Shown: positions 60,641-64,000 of the stretch, in pieces
Position numbering within the stretch: position 1 is the stretch's first letter
Layout of the letters: each line of letters opens with the position of its first letter
Source: JAFGKK01 sp964521085
GTDB lineage: Bacteria > Chloroflexota > Anaerolineae > Anaerolineales > RBG-16-64-43
Length of the DNA: 64,000 nt
NCBI GenBank assembly: GCA_964521085.1
Contig: CAZFPL010000014.1
Location: forward strand, 6,040-70,039
Direction: 5' to 3'
Position numbers and translations under genes: made by a program
Notes under the pieces: model-generated
The model's input: only the letters and a program-made list of their open reading frames with translations
Told to the model about the DNA's origin: nothing
Databases searched by the model: none

Positions 60641-60670
60641 CCCCTCTCCCGGTTTATACCGGGAGAGGGG
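60641..60670. repeat. Perfect 13-bp hairpin between pncB and pncA
   Basis: CCCCTCTCCCGGT and ACCGGGAGAGGGG enclose TTAT. Without a T-tract it is unlikely to stop transcription fully, so may adjust pncA relative to pncB. The sequence has the look of a dispersed repeat unit. Confidence 0.7.
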
Positions 60671-60693
60671 GTATAGGGGTGGGGGAGCGGGGT

Positions 60694-62184
60694 CTACCCC
60701 TCCTCCTTCCCCTCCGGATGTTTCTTCGCGTTGCGCAGCGCCAGCGTGATCTTTTTGCGATACAGACTCAATTCCAATCCCACCGGATAAAGGTGCGGGT
60801 AGATGAACCGCTTGATCCCGGGCGGGAACTGCGCCAGATTATCCGCCGTGGTTTTGCGGATCGCTTCCAGCGGCGGTGATGTATACACCGCTTTCCCTTC
60901 GCGCATCACCGGCAGGAGCAGATCGGTGTGTTCGGCGTCGGCCGGGATCGTCTCTTTGCGGGCTACGTCGTTTGGGTCGACGATGACGCATTCCCCCGCC
61001 GGTCTTGCGCCATCCTCCAGAATGGCATCCGCGATGTTTTTCCCCTCGCGCCGGAATCGCCGCACCTGCAGGATTCCCGGCGTGGAGGTCTTCGCGCCGT
61101 GGTCGGAAACTTTCATTTTTAATTCCCAATCCCCGCCGCTCTTGCGCAGCGCTGAGAGCTTGTATACCCCGCCCAGTGCCGGCTGGTCGTAGGCCGTCGT
61201 CAGTTTGGTCCCCACTCCCCAGATGTCGATCTTCGCGCCCTGGTGCTTCAGGCTCTCGATGATGTATTCGTCCATCTCGTTGCTGGCCACGATCTTCGAA
61301 TCCGGGAATCCGCCTTCATCGAGGATCTTCCTCGATTCGATGCTCAGGCTGGCCAGGTCGCCCGAATCCAGCCGGATGCCGGCCATCTCCGAACCGCGTT
61401 TCCTCAGCCCTTTCGCCGTTTCCACCGCGCGGCGCACGCCCGTCAACGTTTGATAGGTGTCCACCAGAAAGATACAGTTGTTGGGAAGGATCCGCGCGTA
61501 TTCGTCAAACGCCTCCCGTTCCGAATCGAACGCCATCACCCAGCTGTGGGAATGGGTTCCCGCGATCGGTATCCCGAACAGCTTCCCGGCCAGAACGTTC
61601 GAGGTCGCCGAACATCCGCCGATGTAGGCCGCCCGGCTTGCCGCCAGCGCTCCGTCGAATCCCTGCGCCCGGCGCAATCCGAATTCCAGCACCGGAGCGC
61701 CTTCCGCAGCCAGGGTCACCCGCGCCGCCTTGGTCGCGATCAACGATTGAAAATTCAGAATGTTGAGCAGAACCGATTCGAGAATCTGGCACTGGATCAG
61801 CGGCCCGCGGATCCGCAGCATCGGTTCCTGCGGAAAAACCACCGTCCCTTCCGGAACCGCGTCGACGTCGCACCGCAGCCGCATTCCGCCCAGGTAGCGC
61901 AGGAACTCGGGCTCGAACATCGGCTTGCCCTTCCGGTCGCACGCTTCACCCAGGTAGGCCAAATCCGATTCGTCGAAGGAGAAATTCGCCAGGTATTCCA
62001 TCGCGTGCTCCAGTCCGCAGGCGATGGTGTATCCGCCCCCGAACGGATTCTGCCGGAAGGACACGTGGAACACCGAATCCATGTCCGCCATTCCGGTTTT
62101 CCAGTATCCGTACGCCATGGTGATCTCGTAGAAGTCCGTCAGCAGGGCGAGCGAATCACGGTAGATCGTTTTCAAGACATTCAT
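60694..62184 (-). CDS. pncB: Nicotinate phosphoribosyltransferase
   Basis: 496 residues. PncB joins nicotinate and PRPP in NAD salvage. The N-terminus (ALLTDFYEITMAYGYWKTGM) and the motifs LEFGLRRAQGFDGALAASRA, GIPIAGTHSHSWVMAF, FLVDTYQTLTGVRRA, GIRLDSGDLASLS and DIWGVGTKLTTAYDQPALGG are the family hallmarks, including the phosphorylated His region. The length fits the long type. It heads the pncB-pncA unit. Confidence 0.95.
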   Translation of the reverse strand: MNVLKTIYRDSLALLTDFYEITMAYGYWKTGMADMDSVFHVSFRQNPFGGGYTIACGLEHAMEYLANFSFDESDLAYLGEACDRKGKPMFEPEFLRYLGGMRLRCDVDAVPEGTVVFPQEPMLRIRGPLIQCQILESVLLNILNFQSLIATKAARVTLAAEGAPVLEFGLRRAQGFDGALAASRAAYIGGCSATSNVLAGKLFGIPIAGTHSHSWVMAFDSEREAFDEYARILPNNCIFLVDTYQTLTGVRRAVETAKGLRKRGSEMAGIRLDSGDLASLSIESRKILDEGGFPDSKIVASNEMDEYIIESLKHQGAKIDIWGVGTKLTTAYDQPALGGVYKLSALRKSGGDWELKMKVSDHGAKTSTPGILQVRRFRREGKNIADAILEDGARPAGECVIVDPNDVARKETIPADAEHTDLLLPVMREGKAVYTSPPLEAIRKTTADNLAQFPPGIKRFIYPHLYPVGLELSLYRKKITLALRNAKKHPEGKEEG

Positions 62185-62334
62185 AGTGGATGGTCTCTCC
62201 CGGACCGGATGTGCGCGGGTATTGTATTACTAACAGGGTCTTGGAAAAAGGAGCCGTTGCCTTCCAAAGACCGGGGGGTATTTCGAAACCCTCACGCCTG
62301 CCCAGTGCAAGGCGGGAGGAAGCGGGGGGAGCCG

Positions 62335-62778
62335 CTATTCCCCCATGAAAAATATCTCCGGTCCGCTGTAGGGTTGGACATGAAGCGAATGCACTCCCGG
62401 CGCAAGATAATCGCTGAAGGGAATGTCGATCGCGAACGATCCCCCCGTTTCGATTATGGCGTGGAATCTTCCCAGTCGGAATTCAATCGGTTCTCCGGTT
62501 TGATTGGAAAGAATCATCTTCTGCTCCGCCCGCACCTTGATGCAGCGCGGCTCCGGAACGTTATCCGGCCAGGCCCGGATCTCCACCCGGATCGTCTCTT
62601 CTGTAAAGGAAGCGCATATCCCGGCGGCGGGCTGTTCTGCTTCCGGTGTCGCGCGGGTAAAGTCCGCGCTGGGCGAGGACGTGGTCGCGGAGTCCTTCGG
62701 CGCGCACGCACTCAGCAATGGGAAAATTAAAAAGGTCATATAGAAGGGGAAGATTGATAATCTCCTTAGAATAGACAT
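62335..62778 (-). CDS. Small lipoprotein with cupredoxin-like domain
   Basis: 147 residues. A signal peptide ends at lipobox LSAC. After a Ser/Thr/Pro linker, a beta-rich domain (EIRAWPDNVPEPRCIKVRAE, LSNQTGEPIEFRLGRFHAI, GVHSLHVQPYS) resembles cupredoxin-like folds, but the copper ligands of a working cupredoxin cannot be confirmed. GAGGA precedes the ATG. The 150-nt gap to pncB holds a short GC-rich repeat. Confidence 0.7.
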   Translation of the reverse strand: MSILRRLSIFPFYMTFLIFPLLSACAPKDSATTSSPSADFTRATPEAEQPAAGICASFTEETIRVEIRAWPDNVPEPRCIKVRAEQKMILSNQTGEPIEFRLGRFHAIIETGGSFAIDIPFSDYLAPGVHSLHVQPYSGPEIFFMGE

Positions 62779-63151
62779 CGCCGTCCTCGGGTTCCTACTA
62801 AGATTTTTCCGCGGATTAAATGCATTTCTCCGTTTCTTTCTATGCCTGATGTAGATTATAGCTTTTTCACCATCCTGCTTTTTTCATTGAACTTTTCTAC
62901 CGTAGTTGAAATTCTCCGAAAATTCAATTCATTACACTTTCCTCCCCCGTCCTTCCATAAAGATTTTAAAAAAATGAAACTTCCTGTCCTTCTGGCCATC
63001 CCCGGCCCGCTCCCTCGCTTCCCCTCGCGGCGCTCAGGGCAGACGCTCGGGACACGCCTTCCGGGGGCGGGCTTCGCGCCTTTCGTGGGAATTCACAGCC
63101 CCTATCTCCCTTCTCAATATTATTTTTCGAACTATGGCATAATCACACTAC
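62779..63151. other. Intergenic stretch between the lipoprotein and kinase genes
   Basis: No gene seen. A GC-rich block (62998-63085) has the CCCGGCCC...GGGGGCGGGC look of the repeats at 53.8 and 54.5 kb, but its sequence differs. GCATAAT at 63136-63142, nine bases before the next start codon, may be a -10 box giving a nearly leaderless transcript. Confidence 0.45.
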
Positions 63152-63820
63152 ATGAACCGATCCGACGCATTGACCGAACTCTCCCGCCGGATATCGGATA
63201 TCGATCGCCCGCACCCTGTCCGCGTCGCGGTGGATGGGGTCGATGCGGCAGGGAAGACCATTCTCGCCGACGAGTTGGCACGCCGGCTCCATCTCTCCGG
63301 AGAACGGGTAATCCGCGCATCGATCGACGGATTCCACAACCCGATCGAAACCCGCCGTCGGCGCGGCTCCGAATCCCCCGAAGGGTATTATCAGGATTCC
63401 TTCGATTACGAGGCGCTTCTGCGGATGTTGCTTGTCCCGTTGGGACCGGAAGGAAATCTCTTGTACTCCAACTCCGCCTATGATTTCCATTCGGAGTCGG
63501 CGACCCCGTCCTCACTCCGCCGGGCGCTTCCGGATTCCATCCTTATCTTCGACGGCGTGTTCCTTCTCCGCCCGGAGCTGATCGGGTTTTGGGATTTCAA
63601 AGTGTTTGTCCACGCTGATTTCGATATCATCCTCCGGCGGGCCGTCCAGCGCGACCAGGGATTGTTCGGATCGTCGGAGCAGGTGGAATCGCGCTACCGC
63701 ACACGCTACATTCCGGGCCAGCAAATCTACCTCGAGCGCTGCAATCCCCAATCCCTCGCGGATGTCGTGGTGAATAACAATACTCCCGATCAGCCGGAAC
63801 TGCTCTTCCCGATTCGGTAG
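63152..63820 (+). CDS. Uridine kinase-like P-loop kinase
   Basis: 222 residues. The P-loop is VAVDGVDAAGKTILADEL, followed by RASIDGFHNP and the YYQDSFDYEAL motif seen in uridine kinase/phosphoribulokinase relatives. ILIFDGVFLLRPEL holds the Walker B acid and DFIIL-type lid region with RRAVQRD follows. It probably phosphorylates a nucleoside or a small sugar; uridine is a family-level guess. There is no ribosome site; a -10 box close to the ATG suggests leaderless translation. Confidence 0.82.
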   Translation: MNRSDALTELSRRISDIDRPHPVRVAVDGVDAAGKTILADELARRLHLSGERVIRASIDGFHNPIETRRRRGSESPEGYYQDSFDYEALLRMLLVPLGPEGNLLYSNSAYDFHSESATPSSLRRALPDSILIFDGVFLLRPELIGFWDFKVFVHADFDIILRRAVQRDQGLFGSSEQVESRYRTRYIPGQQIYLERCNPQSLADVVVNNNTPDQPELLFPIR

Positions 63821-63876
63821 ACTTATTCTCCTCCGTTCAGCGTCATTTGCGGAACGGGGGACGACAGAGGAGGGAT

Positions 63877-64000
63877 ATGTCCTCAACGCCTAAATTCCTC
63901 GTCTCCGCATTGATCACGGCCGGCTTGTTGGTTTCGTGCACTTTTTCCAGGCGGGATGCGAAAACGCCCACGACAGCCCCGATAGCAACCTTGCCGGAAA
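63877..64000 (+). CDS. Lipoprotein (N-terminal 41 codons only)
   Basis: GAGGAGG precedes the ATG at 63877. The signal peptide ends at lipobox LVSC, followed by a Thr/Pro-rich linker (TPTTAPIATLP). The rest lies beyond the window, so its function cannot be told. Confidence 0.72.
   Translation, partial: MSSTPKFLVSALITAGLLVSCTFSRRDAKTPTTAPIATLPE

Noticed and set aside
61243..62730. Long plus-strand frame opposite pncB
   Set aside because: The minus strand is a complete nicotinate phosphoribosyltransferase; the plus product is His/Arg-rich and unlike any family.
1..64000. Transposases, phage genes, rRNA or replication origin
   Set aside because: None was recognised on either strand. The only mobility signal is the cassette-like boundary repeats.

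Overview
The window looks like a metagenome-derived contig from a Chloroflexota bacterium of the Anaerolineae type. This is an inference from gene content: an NBR1-type Ig-like lipoprotein, a cluster of CSLREA/parallel beta-helix lipoproteins, PadR and ECF regulators, and a ChrB-MFS pair. One run of 100 N marks a scaffold join. Core genes are GC-rich. Much of 39-59 kb is visibly more AT-rich, which suggests accessory DNA.

Layout. 0-5 kb: the start of a surface lipoprotein, tRNA-Leu(TAA), alanine racemase with a clear promoter, and a diguanylate cyclase with a LacI-like sensor. 5.2-15.6 kb: four tandem paralogous lipoproteins of about 820-865 residues, each with a lipobox, a CSLREA motif, a right-handed beta-helix and a shared C-terminal domain. 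16-18.5 kb: an ECF sigma/anti-sigma/membrane protein operon. 18.6-23.2 kb: DNA repair (mutY, sbcC, sbcD). 23.3-33 kb: an MFS/ChrB pair, a polytopic glycosyltransferase-like protein, two tandem sulfatase-fold membrane proteins (one interrupted by the gap), a Tat-signal DUF362 protein and an acyltransferase. 33-39 kb: small enzymes, a PadR regulator with promoter and operator, and a membrane-anchored alpha/beta hydrolase.

39-59 kb is a mosaic of mostly minus-strand single-gene units: DinB proteins, GNATs, methyltransferases, SRPBCC proteins, a phosphatase, zinc-ribbon miniproteins and a charged coiled-coil protein. Imperfect palindromes with AAC...GTT-type ends and a recurring motif, roughly CATTTTAYCCGRAA, lie between many of them. 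This resembles an integron-type cassette array without a visible integrase. Larger genes (malic enzyme, Ntn-hydrolase asparaginase, ycaQ-xth) are interspersed. Two plus-strand CarD paralogs here share the same leader: extended -10 promoter, intrinsic-terminator hairpin, then the gene.

60-64 kb returns to housekeeping: NAD salvage (pncB, pncA), a lipoprotein, a uridine-kinase-like gene and the start of another lipoprotein.

Broken genes include a membrane protein with two in-frame stops (39764-40369), a truncated GNAT (35885-36052) and a decayed copy of the sbcD 5' end (29338-29423).
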